A stretch of DNA of 64,000 bases from Corallococcus caeni. GTDB taxonomy: Bacteria; Myxococcota; Myxococcia; Myxococcales; Myxococcaceae. A model generated the notes under the pieces. It had not been told where the DNA came from, searched no databases, and saw only the letters and a program-made list of their open reading frames with translations. Each line of letters opens with the position of its first letter. Position 1 is the stretch's first letter. Position numbers and translations under genes: made by a program. The DNA is taken from contig NZ_BTTW01000003.1 in the NCBI RefSeq assembly GCF_036245865.1, positions 248,001-312,000 of the forward strand. Reading direction: 5' to 3'. Below, piece after piece: positions 53,429-61,779 of the stretch.

Positions 53429-53453
53429 ATTTCTTCGCCGTAAGAACGAAGTC
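53429..53453. promoter_or_regulatory. Candidate ROK operator, copy B
   Basis: The same ATTTCTTCGCC-N5-AACGAA-N-TC element, here with perfect dyad arms CTTCG and CGAAG. It ends 29 bp before the first start codon of the operon and probably overlaps the promoter, a typical repressor position. Confidence 0.65.
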
Positions 53454-53482
53454 ATCCCAGCAAGACAACCCGGAGGGGATTC

Positions 53483-54268
53483 ATGCTTCGCAACACGCGT
53501 TTCAAGTGGACGTTGGCGGCCGTCGGAGTTTTCGCGGTCGCGGGGCTCATTGGCGCCTGTGACCCCGAGGACGAGCCCACCCCCAGCACCCAGAACGACG
53601 CCGGGACCAAGACCGACGCGGGGACGAACACCGACGCGGGCTCCATCACGGACGCCGGGACCAAGACCGACGCGGGGACGAACACCGACGCGGGCACCAC
53701 CACCGACGCGGGCACCACCACCGACGCGGGCACCACGACGGACGCCGGCACCACGACGGACGCCGGCACGCAGACTTCGCTGCCCCTGGCGGTGGACGGC
53801 ACCTGGGCGGCCAGCGGCTACATGGGCGCGGGCGGGCAGGGCGGCCTGGTGGACGAGCCCATCTGCCACACGCCCCGTCCCGGCGCGGGCCTGGGCAACT
53901 GCCACAAGTTCACCGCCACCCAGAAGCAGCCAGACACCGCGTGGGCCGGCGTCTTCTGGCAGTTCCCGGAAGGCGCCTGGGCGGATGACCCGCGCCCGGG
54001 CTTCCAGGTGCCGGACGGCGCGAACGCCGTGAGCTTCTACGCCTGGAGCGAGTCCGGCGGCGAGGCCGTCGACTTCTTCGTCGGCTATGAAGGCAAGGAC
54101 GGGTTCACGAAGAAGATCAACGTCACGCTGACCAACGAGCCCACGAAGTACACGCTCGACATCAGCAAGATCCGCTACGGCACGGTCGGCGGAGGCTTCG
54201 GCTGGTCGGCGGGCGGGCTGGACGTCAAGCCGCTTGTGCTCTTCATTGACGACATCCAGTGGCACTGA
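53483..54268 (+). CDS. Surface lipoprotein with TDAGT stalk and carbohydrate-binding-like domain
   Basis: A 261-residue lipoprotein: signal peptide, lipobox LIGAC (Cys26), a TDAGTNT/TDAGTTT low-complexity stalk (residues 39-96), then a compact domain rich in aromatic and beta segments (AGVFWQFPEGAW, AVSFYAWSESGGEAVDFFVGYEG, PLVLFIDDIQW). The ending resembles galactose-binding-like/CBM beta-sandwiches, but no catalytic motif is seen. It is the first gene of the glucan operon and directly behind the candidate operators, so it may capture glucan at the cell surface. The function is inferred from context. Confidence 0.82.
   Translation: MLRNTRFKWTLAAVGVFAVAGLIGACDPEDEPTPSTQNDAGTKTDAGTNTDAGSITDAGTKTDAGTNTDAGTTTDAGTTTDAGTTTDAGTTTDAGTQTSLPLAVDGTWAASGYMGAGGQGGLVDEPICHTPRPGAGLGNCHKFTATQKQPDTAWAGVFWQFPEGAWADDPRPGFQVPDGANAVSFYAWSESGGEAVDFFVGYEGKDGFTKKINVTLTNEPTKYTLDISKIRYGTVGGGFGWSAGGLDVKPLVLFIDDIQWH
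53597..53770 (+). repeat. TDAGT-encoding tandem repeat
   Basis: About nine 18-bp units encode DAGTxT with x = K, N or T. It is the same class of stalk as in the lamin-tail lipoprotein, with more variable third codons. Confidence 0.85.
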
Positions 54269-54318
54269 CCACCACAACCTGAGCGCCAGGCGCGCCAACA
54301 ACGGAACGTGAGCGGACG

Positions 54319-55545
54319 ATGAGAGCGGGAACGGCGGTGTTGACGGTCGATGCGGCGGGCATGCGCGCGCAGAACAGCGGCCTGCTGCTGAACATGATCT
54401 GGCGCGAGCGTCAGATCTCCCGGGCGGAGATCGCCCGGCGCACGGAGCTCAGCCCGTCGACCGTCTCCGCCATCGTCGCGGACCTGGAGCAGGCGGGCCT
54501 GGTGCGCAGCATCGGCGCCGGGGTCTCCCGCGGGGGCCGCCGTCCCACCCTCATCGGCTTCTGTGACGAGGCCTTCAGCCTGGTGGGCGTCGAGCTGGGC
54601 GCCTCCCACGTCACCGTCGTCCTCACGGACCTCCGCGGCCGCGTGCGCACGCAGAGCAAGGCGAGCCACGCGGTGCGCGGCGATCCGGAAGGGTCGCTGC
54701 AGAAGGCGAAGGAGCTGGTCCACGAGTGCCTGGACGCCGAGCGCGTCCCGCGCCGCTCCGTGGTCGGCATGGGGGTGGCCGTGCCCAGCCCCGTGCACCC
54801 GGCCTCGCCCGGGAAGATGTCCCCCCTCATCCTGCCCGCGTGGAAGCACGTGGACGTGAAGGAGTGGTTCGAGACCACCTTCGACATGCCCGTGTTCGTG
54901 GACAACGACGCGAACCTCGGCGCGCTGTCGGAGTGCTTCTGGGGCGCGGGCTCCGGAGGCGAGGACCTGACGTACATCAAGCTGGCCACCGGTATTGGCG
55001 CCGGCCACATCATCCACGGCGACGTGTACCGGGGCGCTGGCGGAACGGCCGGTGAGATCGGCCACATCCCGGTGGACTCCAACGGGCCGCTCTGCGTGTG
55101 CGGCCTGAGGGGATGCCTCGTCACGCTCATCGGCTCCACGGCGCTCACCGAACGCGCGCGCGAGCTGATGGGCACCCGCGGCCGCAAGGGCCCCACCGTG
55201 CGCGACCTGGTGGAGGGCGCTCGCGCGGGCGACACCGCCGCGAAGCAGATCATCGACGGCATGGGCGCCTACCTGGGCATCGCCGTGGGCGGCCTGCTCA
55301 ACCTGCTCAACCCCGCCATCGTCGTGCTGGGCGGGGAGATCTCCTCCGTGGGCGAGATGCTGCTCGACCCCTTGCGCGCGTCCGTGCGGCAGCGCGCCCT
55401 GTCCGTCTCCATGGCGGAGACGCGCATCGTCACGTCGACGCTGGGTGAGCGCGCCATCGCCGTGGGCGCGGCCACCCTCGTGCTCCAGGCGGCGCTGCGC
55501 GACCGCTCCCTCTTTCCCACGCAGAACGTCGGGAGAACCGCATGA
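54319..55545 (+). CDS. ROK-family transcriptional repressor
   Basis: A 408-residue NagC/XylR-type regulator. An N-terminal winged helix-turn-helix (residues about 18-70: RAEIARRTELSPSTVSAIVADLEQAGLV) precedes the ROK sugar-binding fold. That fold has VDNDANLGALSE, the TGIGAGHII phosphate-like loop, and a Cys-rich zinc motif CVCGLRGC following EIGHIPVD. It probably represses the glucan operon and releases DNA on binding an inducing sugar. It sits between the surface lipoprotein and the GH16 gene, overlapping the latter by 4 bp, as expected for autoregulated local control. Confidence 0.93.
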   Translation: MRAGTAVLTVDAAGMRAQNSGLLLNMIWRERQISRAEIARRTELSPSTVSAIVADLEQAGLVRSIGAGVSRGGRRPTLIGFCDEAFSLVGVELGASHVTVVLTDLRGRVRTQSKASHAVRGDPEGSLQKAKELVHECLDAERVPRRSVVGMGVAVPSPVHPASPGKMSPLILPAWKHVDVKEWFETTFDMPVFVDNDANLGALSECFWGAGSGGEDLTYIKLATGIGAGHIIHGDVYRGAGGTAGEIGHIPVDSNGPLCVCGLRGCLVTLIGSTALTERARELMGTRGRKGPTVRDLVEGARAGDTAAKQIIDGMGAYLGIAVGGLLNLLNPAIVVLGGEISSVGEMLLDPLRASVRQRALSVSMAETRIVTSTLGERAIAVGAATLVLQAALRDRSLFPTQNVGRTA

Positions 55546-56405
55546 CATCGCGCCGTGTCGTCCTCGCCCTGGCCCTCTCGGGCCTGGGGATGGCTTCGTG
55601 TGATCCGGCAGCAGGTCTGGATAATAAGAAAAACGAGCAACCCGGGCCCGTGACGGAGCAGCCGGGGGCGGGGTGGGAGATCGTCTGGCAGGACGAGTTC
55701 GACGGTCCCTCCGGCACGCTGCCGTCGAAGGAGCGCTGGGGCGCGGAGGTGGGCGGGGACGGGTGGGGCAACGGCCAGTACGAATTCAACACCGCGCGGG
55801 CGGAGAACGGGGCGCTGGACGGCGAGGGCCACCTGGCCATCACCGCGCGCAGGGAGCGCTACGGCAACAACGACTACACGTCCGCGCGCCTGTCGACGAA
55901 GAACCGCTACAGCAAGGCCTACGGCCGCATCGAGGCGCGCATCCAGCTGCCCACCGGCCGCGGCATCTGGCCGGCGTTCTGGATGCTGGGCGCGGACGTG
56001 GACTCCGTCGGCTGGCCGGGCTGCGGCGAGATCGACATCATGGAGCACCGGGGGCAGATCCCCTCCGTCATCCGCAGCTCGCTGCACGGGCCGGGCTACT
56101 CCGGCGGCGCGAACGTCGGCCGCGAGCACGCGGTCTCCGGGGCGCCGCTCGCCGCGGACTTCCACGTCTACGCGGTGGAGTGGGAGCCGGAGCGCCTGCG
56201 CTTCATCCTGGATGACACCGTCTACTTCGAAGCCACGCCGAAGAACCTGCCCGCCGGCAAGAAGTGGGTCTACGACCATCCGCACTTCATCATCCTGAAC
56301 GTCGCGGTGGGCGGCTCGTTCGTGGGGCCGCCGGACTCCAACACGGTGTTCCCGCAGACGATGAAGGTGGACTACGTGCGCGTCTACGAAAGGGCCGCGC
56401 AGTGA
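55542..56405 (+). CDS. GH16 endo-beta-glucanase lipoprotein
   Basis: A 287-residue glycoside hydrolase family 16 enzyme. A lipoprotein signal with lipobox GMASC (Cys20) is followed by the GH16 beta-jelly-roll. WQDEFDG, GIWPAFWMLG and the catalytic EIDIMEH (Glu163, Asp165, Glu168) are clear; the extra residue in ExDxxE is typical of laminarinase-type members. It should cut beta-1,3 or mixed beta-1,3/1,4 glucan outside the cytoplasm. The start overlaps the ROK stop (ATGA), and its own stop overlaps the next start (GTGA). Confidence 0.94.
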   Translation: MTSRRVVLALALSGLGMASCDPAAGLDNKKNEQPGPVTEQPGAGWEIVWQDEFDGPSGTLPSKERWGAEVGGDGWGNGQYEFNTARAENGALDGEGHLAITARRERYGNNDYTSARLSTKNRYSKAYGRIEARIQLPTGRGIWPAFWMLGADVDSVGWPGCGEIDIMEHRGQIPSVIRSSLHGPGYSGGANVGREHAVSGAPLAADFHVYAVEWEPERLRFILDDTVYFEATPKNLPAGKKWVYDHPHFIILNVAVGGSFVGPPDSNTVFPQTMKVDYVRVYERAAQ

Positions 56406-58045
56406 GGTTCGCCCGCGCGCTCCTGCCGCTGGCCTTGCTGGTGGCGTGCTCGTCGGAGCCGCGCCCCCGGCCACCGGGCGTGCTGTTCGTCTCCGTGGAG
56501 CAGCAGAGCGCGTGGGTGCGCAATTTCAACCCGCTGTTCGCGGGCGCCGGTGCGCGCTGGCCCACCCGGGCGGGCGTGTACGAGTGCATGGAGATCTTCA
56601 GCTCCGCGCAGGGCAAGTGGGTGCCGTGGCTCGCCACCGGCCACGCGTGGTCGGAGGACCAGCGCACGCTGCGCTTCACCTTGCGCGACGGCGTCCTCTG
56701 GTCCGACGGCAAGCCCTTCAGCGCGGACGACGTCGTCTTCACCTTCGGCCTGCTCAAGCAGCACCCGGCGCTGGACGCGGGCGGCGTGTGGCGCTTCCTC
56801 ACGGACGTGAAGGCGGAAGGGCAGGGCACCGTCGCCTTCACCTTCTCGCGCGTGTACCTGCCGGGCTTCAGCGACCTGGCGCACCAGATCATCGTGCCCC
56901 GGCACGTCTGGAAGGACGTCGCGGATCCGGTGACGTTCACCAACCCGGAGCCGGTGGCCACCGGGCCCTTCACCCAGGTGACGCTGTTCCGCAACCAGGT
57001 CTACGAGCTGGGCCGGAACCCGCACTACTGGCAGCCCGGCAAGCCCGCGGTGTCCGCGCTGCGCTTCCTCGCGTTCCCCACCAACGACCAGGCCAACATG
57101 GCGCTCGTGGAGGGGGAGGTGGACTGGGCGGGCAACTTCGTGCCGGCGGTGGACCGCACCTTCGTGTCGCGCGACCCCGCGCACCACGCGCGTTGGTTCC
57201 CGCTCTACGGCAGCACCGTCTTCCTCTACCCCAACACCACGCGCCCGCCGCTGGATGACGTCCGCGTGCGCAAGGCGCTGAGCATGGCGCTGGACCGCGA
57301 CCGGCTGGTGGAGGTGGCCATGTACGGCTACACCCGCCCCGCGGACGCCACCGCGCTCAACGACGCGTACACCGGCTGGAAGGACCCGCAGGTCGCGAAG
57401 GACGCGTGGACGCACCACGACCTGGACGCGGCGAACAAGCTCCTGGACGAGGCGGGCCTCACGCGCGGCGCGGACGGGATGCGGCGCCTGAAGGACGGGC
57501 AGCCCTTCGCGCTGGACCTGGAGGTGGTGAGCGGGTGGTCGGACTGGGTGCGGGCGGGGCAGGTGGTGGGCCGCGACCTGCGCAAGCTGGGCATCGGCGT
57601 GACGCTCAAGACGTACGAGTTCGGCACCTGGTTCACGCGCCTGCAGAGGGGCGAGTTCCAGCTGGCCATCTCGTGGTCGCTGGACGGCCCCACGCCGTAC
57701 AACTTCTACAAGTGGCTCTTGTCGCCGCGCACGGTGCGGCCGGTGGGCGAGGTGGCCGCGGCCAACTGGCACCGCATGGGCGACGCGCAGGCGGATGAGC
57801 TGCTCGTGCGCTTCGAGCGCGCCGGCACGCTGGAGGAGCAGCACGCGCTGATGTCCCAGGTGCAGCAGCGCTTCTCCGCCACCGCGCCCGCGATTCCCCT
57901 GTTCCCGAACCCGTCCTGGGGCGAGTCCAACTCCCTGCGCTTCACGGGCTTCCCCACCGAGCAGAACCCCTACGCGCGGCTCGCGCCGCACGCGGAGCCT
58001 GACAGCCTGCTGGTGCTGACGGAGCTGACTCCGAGGGAGCGCTGA
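56402..58045 (+). CDS. ABC transporter substrate-binding lipoprotein (family 5)
   Basis: A 547-residue extracytoplasmic binding protein starting at GTG 56402, which overlaps the GH16 stop and immediately gives a signal with lipobox LVAC. Domain features are those of peptide/oligosaccharide family 5 proteins (HAWSEDQRTLRFTLRDGVLWSDGKPFSADDVVFTF, VRKALSMALDRDRLVE). Although usually annotated as peptide binding, close relatives in the Thermotoga laminarin locus bind glucan oligosaccharides. The surrounding GH16 and GH1 genes support that here. Confidence 0.9.
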   Translation: MRFARALLPLALLVACSSEPRPRPPGVLFVSVEQQSAWVRNFNPLFAGAGARWPTRAGVYECMEIFSSAQGKWVPWLATGHAWSEDQRTLRFTLRDGVLWSDGKPFSADDVVFTFGLLKQHPALDAGGVWRFLTDVKAEGQGTVAFTFSRVYLPGFSDLAHQIIVPRHVWKDVADPVTFTNPEPVATGPFTQVTLFRNQVYELGRNPHYWQPGKPAVSALRFLAFPTNDQANMALVEGEVDWAGNFVPAVDRTFVSRDPAHHARWFPLYGSTVFLYPNTTRPPLDDVRVRKALSMALDRDRLVEVAMYGYTRPADATALNDAYTGWKDPQVAKDAWTHHDLDAANKLLDEAGLTRGADGMRRLKDGQPFALDLEVVSGWSDWVRAGQVVGRDLRKLGIGVTLKTYEFGTWFTRLQRGEFQLAISWSLDGPTPYNFYKWLLSPRTVRPVGEVAAANWHRMGDAQADELLVRFERAGTLEEQHALMSQVQQRFSATAPAIPLFPNPSWGESNSLRFTGFPTEQNPYARLAPHAEPDSLLVLTELTPRER

Positions 58046-58047
58046 CC

Positions 58048-59031
58048 ATGGGCCGCTACATCCTCCGGCGACTGGGCTTCTACCTCATCGCCGCGTGGGC
58101 CTCGCTCACGCTCAACTTCATCATCCCGCGGCTGGCCCCCGGCGACCCGGCGGCGGCCATGTTCGCGCGCTTCGAGGGCAAGGTGGCCCCGGAGGCGATG
58201 GGCGCGCTGAAGGCCGCGTTCGGCTTCACGGACGCGCCGCTCTACGCCCAGTACTTCACCTACCTGAAGCACCTGGTGCAGGGCGACCTGGGCATGTCCT
58301 ACGCGTACTTCCCCGCGCGGGTGACGGAGGTGATTGGCACCGGCCTGATGTGGACGGTGGGGCTGGCGGGCGTGGCGGTCATCATCAGCTTCGTGGTGGG
58401 GTCGTTCCTGGGCGTGCTCGCCGCGTGGAACCGGGGTGGGTGGCTGGACTCGGGGCTGGCGCCCGCGCTCGCGTTCCTGGGGGCCTTCCCGTACTTCTGG
58501 CTGGCGATGCTGGCGCTCTACCTCTTCGGCTTCGTGCTGGGGTGGTTCCCGCTGCGCCACGCGTACGGGCACGACATGGAGCCGGGGCTGTCGTTCGCGT
58601 TCGCCGCGGACGTGGCCCGCCACGCGGTGCTGCCCGCGTCCTCCATCGTGGTGGCCACGCTGGGCGGGTGGATGCTGGGCATGCGCAACACGATGGTGGC
58701 CACGCTGGGCACGGACTCCATCCGCTTGGCGCACGCGCGCGGCCTGCCGCCCCGTCAGGTGATGCTGCGCTACGCGGCCCGCAACGCGCTGTTGCCCAAC
58801 GTCACCAGCTTCGGCATGGCGGTGGGCTTCGTGCTGTCCGGTTCGCTGCTCACGGAGATCGTCTTCTCCTATCCGGGCACGGGCTACCTGCTCATCCTCG
58901 CCGTGCGCAACCAGGACTACCCGCTGATGCAGGGGCTGTTCCTGGTCATCACCCTGGCGGTGCTCGCGGCGAACTTCGCCGTGGACCTCCTCTGCCTCTG
59001 GTTGGACCCGAGGACCCGCGCCCATGCGTGA
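58048..59031 (+). CDS. ABC transporter permease (DppB type)
   Basis: A 327-residue inner-membrane permease with about six helices. It opens with MGRYILRRLGFYLIAAWASLTLNF and has the DppB-style LAPGDPAAAMFARF. The EAA-type coupling loop is RLAHARGLPPRQVMLRYAARNALLP. It begins 2 bp after the binding-protein stop and overlaps the next gene by 8 bp. It should pair with the permease half of the fusion protein to form the membrane channel. Confidence 0.93.
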   Translation: MGRYILRRLGFYLIAAWASLTLNFIIPRLAPGDPAAAMFARFEGKVAPEAMGALKAAFGFTDAPLYAQYFTYLKHLVQGDLGMSYAYFPARVTEVIGTGLMWTVGLAGVAVIISFVVGSFLGVLAAWNRGGWLDSGLAPALAFLGAFPYFWLAMLALYLFGFVLGWFPLRHAYGHDMEPGLSFAFAADVARHAVLPASSIVVATLGGWMLGMRNTMVATLGTDSIRLAHARGLPPRQVMLRYAARNALLPNVTSFGMAVGFVLSGSLLTEIVFSYPGTGYLLILAVRNQDYPLMQGLFLVITLAVLAANFAVDLLCLWLDPRTRAHA

Positions 59032-60787
59032 CTTCCTGCGAAGGCTCTCCCGCCACCGGAAGGCGGCGGTGGGCGGCAGCCTGCTCGTGTTCTTCCTGCT
59101 GCTGGCGGTGGTGGGGCCCTTCTTCGTGATGGACCCCACGGACCTGGTCGGCCGGCCGCATCAGCCGCCCAACGCGGCGCACTGGTTCGGCACCACGGGG
59201 CAGGGGCAGGACGTGCTCGCGCAGACGGTGGTGGGCGCACGCGAGACGCTGGCGGTGGGCTTCGCGGTGGGCGCGCTCGTCACGCTGGTGGGCGCGCTGG
59301 TGGGCGTCACCGCGGGCTACCTGGGCCGCCGCGTGGACGACGTGCTGTCGCTCACCACCAACGTGTTCCTGGTGATCCCCGGCATGCCGCTGGCCATCGT
59401 GCTGGGCGCGTACCTGCCGTCCGGCCCGCTGCGCATGGTGGCGGTGCTGACCGTCGCGGGCTGGGCCTGGAACGCGCGCGTGTTCCGCGCGGAGTCGCTG
59501 GCCCTGCGCGGGCGCGACTTCGTGTCCGCGGCGGTGGTGACGGGGGAGAGCCACGCGCGCATCGTGTCGCGGGAGCTGTTGCCCAACATGGCGTCGCTGC
59601 TGGGCTCGTCGTTCATCGGGAACACGCTCTACGCGGTGGGTGCGCAGGTGGGCCTGGAGTTCCTGGGCCTGGGCGACGTCAGCACGGTGACGTGGGGCAC
59701 CAACCTGTACTGGGCCGGCAACGACGCGGCGCTGCTCACGCGCTCCTGGTGGATCTTCGTCCCCACTGGCGTGTGCATCGCGCTGGTGGGCTTCGCGCTC
59801 ACGCTGCTGAGCTCCGCCATCGACGAGATGACCAACCCCGCGCTGCGCGTGCACAAGGCCGCGCCGCTGCCCGGAGGCCCCGTCACCCGTGCGCACCTGG
59901 AGCGGCCGGTGCCGGGCGTGCTCCTGCGCGTGGAGGACCTGTGCATCGACTACGCGACGGAGAAGGGCGCCTCGCGCGTGGTGGACTCGGTGTCGTTCGA
60001 CGTGGCGCCCGGCGAGGTGTTCGGCCTGGCGGGCGAGTCCGGCAGCGGCAAGTCCACCATCGGCTCCGCGCTCCTGGGCCTGCTGCCTGCCTCCGCGCGC
60101 GTCACGCAGGGACGCATCCTCTTCAACGGCATGGACGTCACCGCGCTGGAGGGCGCGGCCCTGCGCGCGTTCCGCTGGCGTCAGGTGTCCATGGTGTTCC
60201 AGAGCGCCATGAGCGCGCTCAACCCGGTGCTCACGCTGGGCGAGCAGTTCCACGACACGCTCGCGGCGCACGGCCGCGTGTCGCGCGGCACGTCCTACGC
60301 CCGCGCGCGGGAGCTGCTGGGCATGGTGGGCCTGTCGCCGGACCTGGTGACGGCGTGGCCGCACCAGCTCTCCGGCGGCATGCGTCAGCGCGTGGGCATC
60401 GCGCTGGCGCTGGCCCTGGAGCCCCGGCTGATCATCATGGACGAGCCCACCACGGCGCTGGACGTCGTGGTGCAGAAGGAGCTGCTCCAGCGCATGGTAG
60501 AGCTCAAGCAGCGGCTGGGCTTCGCCATGCTCTTCATCACGCATGACCTGCCGCTCCTGCTCGCGCTGTCGGACCGCGTGGGCGTGCTCCAGGGCGGCAA
60601 GCTGGTGGAGGTGGACACGTCCGCCAACCTGCGCGCCGGGGCCCGTCACCCGTACACGCAGCTGCTGTTGTCCTCGTTCCCGCACCTGTCCGCGAAGGAC
60701 GCCGCGCCGCGGCCGGTGCAGGCACCGGAGCTGTCCGTGTCCCGGCCGTCCACGCGCATCGCCGCCATCCCCGGAGGTCACCGATGA
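59024..60787 (+). CDS. Fused permease (DppC type) and ATP-binding protein (DppD type)
   Basis: A 587-residue fusion. Residues 1 to about 275 are a DppC-like permease with about six helices and a coupling loop (ALRGRDFVSAAVVTGESHARIVSRELLPN). After a short linker, residues about 300-587 are a complete ABC ATPase: Walker A GESGSGKST, signature LSGGMRQRV, Walker B LIIMDEPTTALD and switch His in ITHD, with the OppD-type tail (RHPYTQLLLSSFPHL). No frameshift or stop lies between. Such fusions exist in other bacteria but are less common than separate genes. The start overlaps the upstream permease by 8 bp. Confidence 0.93.
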   Translation: MRDFLRRLSRHRKAAVGGSLLVFFLLLAVVGPFFVMDPTDLVGRPHQPPNAAHWFGTTGQGQDVLAQTVVGARETLAVGFAVGALVTLVGALVGVTAGYLGRRVDDVLSLTTNVFLVIPGMPLAIVLGAYLPSGPLRMVAVLTVAGWAWNARVFRAESLALRGRDFVSAAVVTGESHARIVSRELLPNMASLLGSSFIGNTLYAVGAQVGLEFLGLGDVSTVTWGTNLYWAGNDAALLTRSWWIFVPTGVCIALVGFALTLLSSAIDEMTNPALRVHKAAPLPGGPVTRAHLERPVPGVLLRVEDLCIDYATEKGASRVVDSVSFDVAPGEVFGLAGESGSGKSTIGSALLGLLPASARVTQGRILFNGMDVTALEGAALRAFRWRQVSMVFQSAMSALNPVLTLGEQFHDTLAAHGRVSRGTSYARARELLGMVGLSPDLVTAWPHQLSGGMRQRVGIALALALEPRLIIMDEPTTALDVVVQKELLQRMVELKQRLGFAMLFITHDLPLLLALSDRVGVLQGGKLVEVDTSANLRAGARHPYTQLLLSSFPHLSAKDAAPRPVQAPELSVSRPSTRIAAIPGGHR

Positions 60788-61779
60788 GCGCCCCCCTCCT
60801 GGAGGCGGAAGGGCTCACCCGCAGCTACCTGGGCGGCGGCTTCTTCTCCCGCGAGCGCAAGCCCATCTTGAAGGGCGTGTCCTTCTCCCTCCAGCCGGGG
60901 GAGATCGTCGCGCTGGTGGGCGAGTCCGGCAGCGGCAAGTCCACGCTGGCGCGGCTCCTGGCCCGGCTGGACATGCCGGACGCGGGCCAGCTGCGGCTCG
61001 CCGGACGCGACGTGCTGGCGGACGGCAGTGCGCAGGCGTCGCTCGACTACCGGGGCCGCGTGCAGATGGTGTTCCAGGATCCGTTCGCGTCCCTCAACCC
61101 CGTGCATACGGTGGCGTATCACCTGGAGCGGCCGCTCGTGCGCCACGGCCGGGTGCCCAGGTCCGGCTTGCGCACGAAGGTGCTGTCGCTGCTGGAGTCC
61201 GTGGGCCTGACGCCCGCGGAGGCCTTCGCGAAGCGCTACCCGCATGAGCTGTCCGGCGGCCAGCGCCAGCGCGTGGCGGTGGCGCGCGCCCTGGCGGTGG
61301 AGCCGCAGGTCATCATCGCGGACGAGCCCACGTCGATGCTGGACGTGTCCACGCGCAAGGGCGTGCTCCAGCTCTTGCGCGGCCTCACGCAGGAGCGCGG
61401 CATCGGCATCCTGTTCATCACCCACGACCTGGCGAGCGCGCGTCACCTGGCCGACCGCATCCTCGTGCTCTACGCGGGCACGGTGGTGGAGGCGGGCAGG
61501 GCGGACGAGGTGCTGCGCCAGCCGCGCCACCCGTACACGAAGCTGCTGCTGTCCGCGGTGCCGGACGGGGACGACTTCCTCCAGGCCGCGCTGCCGGTGC
61601 GCCCCACCACGCAGGCGCCGCCGCTCGTGGGCTGTCCCTTCTCCCCGCGCTGCCCGGTGTCCGAGCCGCGCTGCTCCACCCTCACTCCTCCCGACGTCCT
61701 CCCGGCCGCGAATCACCTCGTCCGCTGCCACCTTGAAGTTCCGAAAGGAGTCTCCGCCGATGCGTCAGTTTCCTCCTGA
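60784..61779 (+). CDS. ABC transporter ATP-binding protein (OppF/DppF type)
   Basis: A 331-residue ATPase with Walker A GESGSGKST, Q-loop QMVFQDPFASLNP, signature LSGGQRQRV, Walker B VIIADEPTSMLD and switch HDLASA. The C-terminal GCPFSPRCPVSEPRC is the OppD/F Cys motif that can hold an iron-sulphur cluster in some members. It supplies the second nucleotide-binding site alongside the fused ATPase. It overlaps the fusion gene by 4 bp and the GH1 gene by 20 bp. Confidence 0.93.
   Translation: MSAPLLEAEGLTRSYLGGGFFSRERKPILKGVSFSLQPGEIVALVGESGSGKSTLARLLARLDMPDAGQLRLAGRDVLADGSAQASLDYRGRVQMVFQDPFASLNPVHTVAYHLERPLVRHGRVPRSGLRTKVLSLLESVGLTPAEAFAKRYPHELSGGQRQRVAVARALAVEPQVIIADEPTSMLDVSTRKGVLQLLRGLTQERGIGILFITHDLASARHLADRILVLYAGTVVEAGRADEVLRQPRHPYTKLLLSAVPDGDDFLQAALPVRPTTQAPPLVGCPFSPRCPVSEPRCSTLTPPDVLPAANHLVRCHLEVPKGVSADASVSS

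Larger units (their letters stand above)
53066..53482. other. Regulatory intergenic region of the beta-glucan locus
   Basis: A 417-bp gap with no convincing gene on either strand, lying between the response regulator and the first gene of the glucan operon. It contains the two copies of the ATTTCTTCGCC-N5-AACGAA element, one near the middle and one about 30 bp before the start codon, and GGAGGGG as ribosome binding site just before 53483. Confidence 0.6.
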
